This document shows positions 33,212-34,722 of a DNA stretch of 34,722 nt, piece after piece. The notes under the pieces were generated by a model. That model was not told the DNA's origin and made no database searches. It was given only the letters and a program-made list of their open reading frames with translations. The translations under genes were made by a program, and so were the position numbers. Origin of the DNA: Bacillota bacterium (lineage in GTDB: Bacteria > Bacillota > Sulfobacillia > Sulfobacillales > JAIMBI01); contig JAJYPH010000014.1 in assembly GCA_021795575.1 (NCBI GenBank), positions 1-34,722 on the forward strand. Direction: 5' to 3'. Numbering within the stretch: the first letter of the stretch is position 1; every line of letters starts with the position of its first letter.

Positions 33212-33345
33212 TTGAAACATGGCCTTTTATACCATGCAGGCCGGGCGAACAGTTTTCCCGACCGTTTGCGCCGGGGTATCGCGCCCCGGTACCGCGGCGA
33301 AACCATCACAGGACGGGCCTTGTCCGGCAGAAGCCCGGACAGGTG
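33212..33345 (-). ncRNA. Candidate guide (omega/re) RNA at the 3' end of the tnpB-like gene
   Basis: TnpB elements usually make their guide RNA from the 3' end of tnpB through the right end of the element. Here the end of the gene contains two perfect hairpins (7-bp stem 33341-33335/33327-33321; 6-bp stem 33289-33284/33276-33271), and TTTCAA at 33217-33212 would fit a right end of the TTCAA type. The boundaries and the assignment are inference. Confidence 0.3.
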
Positions 33346-34722
33346 CCGCCGAGGATAGGGGTTGTCCCCTGCCGCGGCCTCCCTCGGAGGGACGCCGACC
33401 ACGGGCCCTCCCGGCCCGCAGCCTTCGGGCCACACGCCTCCAGTCGCTCCAGACGTGCTGCCCGCGATTCCTTGCAGGTAGCGGGAAGGCGGTTCTGGAC
33501 CGAAGACGCTCCCCAAACCTCAAGCCCCGGCGGGCTATCGCCACCGCCGCCGCGCCGTGCGACGACAGCCCGTAGCCCGGGGCAAACTTGACCTCTCCGA
33601 TCACGCGGGTGAACGCCGGGTTCACCTCGACGATCTCCACCCCTTCCCGGGCAGCCCGGGAGAACAAGAGCGGGAAGAACTTCCGATAGGCGAAGGCGGA
33701 CCGCATCCGGGCATAGCGGGGCGAGCGCTCCCGCAGGGCGGCCTTCTTCTTCCGGAAGTCCAGCCCCTCCACCACCAGGGGCTTGCCGGAGGTCTTGGCC
33801 CCTGCCACGATGTCCGAGGCGACCTCCGACAAGGCCGCCGTCGCCCGCGCCTGGGTCTTCTTGGCTAGGTCCCGGCGGAAGGACCGCTCCCCCACCGGAT
33901 TGCCGACGCGGTCGATCGCGCCCGCGTCCGCGTGGGCCGGATTGAAGTCCACGCCCAGGGCTCCCAGGCGCCGATCCGTGGTGATCGTCGCAGCGGGGCG
34001 CTCCACCGAGGCGTGAACGTACCAGGCCTTCTTGTCGTCGCGCCACAGGAAACGCCAGGTCACCGCCTCCCCGCGACGCAGGGCGGCGTCGATCACCGAC
34101 TGGCCGTAGGCGAACTGGCCGTCCGGGACCAGGACGTGCCTCCCGTAGGTCTCCTCCAACCCGGGCGGCACCCGCAGGCGAAGCGCGCCGTTCGGCAGGC
34201 GGGTGCAGGTCGGGTTGCCCGCCCGCTCGTCCTGGGACCCCAGGCACAGGAACTGGGCAGAGCGCCGCTGGCGCCACGCCGCCCGCCAAGCGGCCCCGTC
34301 CGCGAAGCCGTGGGCCTCCCGATGGAATTGGGCGTGGAACATCTTCGTTCCGCCGAAGCACAGCCGCACCCGGCCAGCCTCCTGATCCGCCCGGGCGGCG
34401 GCCAGGCGGTGTTCCAAGGTGTGAAGGCGCCGCTTCTTCTGGTGCAGAGTGAAGCGCAGCCGGCGCCCTGGTTCCGCCGTCTGCGCGGGGCGCTCCTTCT
34501 TCGTCCGGAGCTTAGCCAGGTCCCGCTCGGCCGTCTTCACCGCTTTTTGCGCCGACGGGATGGCGTCCCGCAGGTGGGCGATGCGGTTCTTTTGCCCCGC
34601 CCGCGCCGCCGCCACCTTGCCGTCCAGGCTCACCCGAACGGCGTTGCACTGCCGGGCGGTCAGGCCGAACCCCGTGATGTACTCCCGCTTGCATTCCGAA
34701 AGCGCACGGCCCCGCACGTGGT
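33227..34722 (-). CDS. IS200/IS605-family TnpB-related protein (5' end outside window)
   Basis: At least 496 residues of a TnpB-related (IS605 OrfB) protein. TnpB proteins are RNA-guided nucleases encoded by IS200/IS605 elements. The frame is open to the window edge and the N-terminal family region appears cut, so it is partial. RuvC-like motifs are seen: GALGVDFNP (Asp codon 33949-33947) and VVEGLDF (Glu codon 33769-33767). In the place of the third acidic residue is GLSSHGAAAVAIARRG with histidine (33559-33557), and no CxxC zinc-finger pair is present, as in the TnpB-related accessory subgroup. A long basic tail follows. No tnpA is visible. It points towards rpmH. Confidence 0.85.
   Translation of the reverse strand, partial: HVRGRALSECKREYITGFGLTARQCNAVRVSLDGKVAAARAGQKNRIAHLRDAIPSAQKAVKTAERDLAKLRTKKERPAQTAEPGRRLRFTLHQKKRRLHTLEHRLAAARADQEAGRVRLCFGGTKMFHAQFHREAHGFADGAAWRAAWRQRRSAQFLCLGSQDERAGNPTCTRLPNGALRLRVPPGLEETYGRHVLVPDGQFAYGQSVIDAALRRGEAVTWRFLWRDDKKAWYVHASVERPAATITTDRRLGALGVDFNPAHADAGAIDRVGNPVGERSFRRDLAKKTQARATAALSEVASDIVAGAKTSGKPLVVEGLDFRKKKAALRERSPRYARMRSAFAYRKFFPLLFSRAAREGVEIVEVNPAFTRVIGEVKFAPGYGLSSHGAAAVAIARRGLRFGERLRSRTAFPLPARNRGQHVWSDWRRVARRLRAGRARGRRPSEGGRGRGQPLSSAAPVRASAGQGPSCDGFAAVPGRDTPAQTVGKTVRPACMV

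Noticed and set aside
33034-33226. oriC upstream of rpmH
   Set aside because: This is the expected side for dnaA and oriC, but no DnaA boxes or AT-rich element are seen before the tnpB-like gene begins. The origin is probably beyond the window edge.

Overview
This is a high-GC bacterial chromosome segment that reads as the origin-proximal region of a Bacillota (Firmicutes) genome. The order rpmH-rnpA-yidD-yidC-rsmG-noc-parA-parB, followed by DUF554, DUF4446, YkvI, CvpA, MscS and DUF951 genes and then rpsF-ssb-rpsR-rplI-lonC-dnaB-purA, is the pattern expected beside oriC in that phylum. Noc, LonC (between rplI and dnaB), YkvI and DUF951 point to a spore-forming type of lineage. The base composition would suit a Sulfobacillia, Thermaerobacter or Limnochordia-like organism; that placement is inference. 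No rRNA, tRNA or CRISPR repeat array is visible. Both window edges cut through genes (cas3 on the left, a tnpB-like gene on the right).

Layout. 1-3.5 kb: the start of a type I-G (formerly I-U) CRISPR-Cas operon on the minus strand, csb1 (cas7) > csb2 (cas5-cas6) > cas3, with overlapping stops and starts. 3.9-7.9 kb: a divergent SNF2-family ATPase and SWIM zinc-finger gene pair. 7.9-12.8 kb: accessory genes, namely a GNAT acetyltransferase, a class C beta-lactamase-like serine hydrolase, an MFS transporter, and a fusion of a glycolipid-binding-like domain with a GNAT domain. 12.8-19.2 kb: purA and, transcribed towards it, the operon rpsF-ssb-rpsR-rplI-lonC-dnaB, with a well-formed promoter and a structured leader ahead of rpsF. 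19.2-22.7 kb: an aldo/keto reductase, a probable RelE-type toxin-antitoxin pair, and about 1.5 kb with no convincing gene. 22.7-26.9 kb: a tightly coupled membrane-protein operon (YkvI, TPR protein, small membrane protein, CvpA, MscS, DUF951) preceded by DUF4446. 27.2-30.7 kb: DUF554 and the noc-parA-parB chromosome segregation cluster. 30.8-33.1 kb: rsmG, yidC, yidD, rnpA, rpmH. 33.2 kb to the end: an IS605-type TnpB-related gene inserted just upstream of the rpmH promoter.

The most interesting signal is in the segregation region. Four perfect copies of the palindrome TGTTCCTCGAGGAACA lie in the 340-bp gap after parB. They resemble parS in size, symmetry and outer bases but differ from the near-universal parS at four symmetric positions. 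ParB differs from the usual family at the residues known to set ParB/Noc site choice, whereas the neighbouring Noc keeps Noc-like residues, and the window holds one site that is 15/16 identical to the Bacillus Noc site. This suggests a ParB-parS pair that has drifted in specificity. One of the four palindromes also carries the ribosome binding site of the DUF554 gene.
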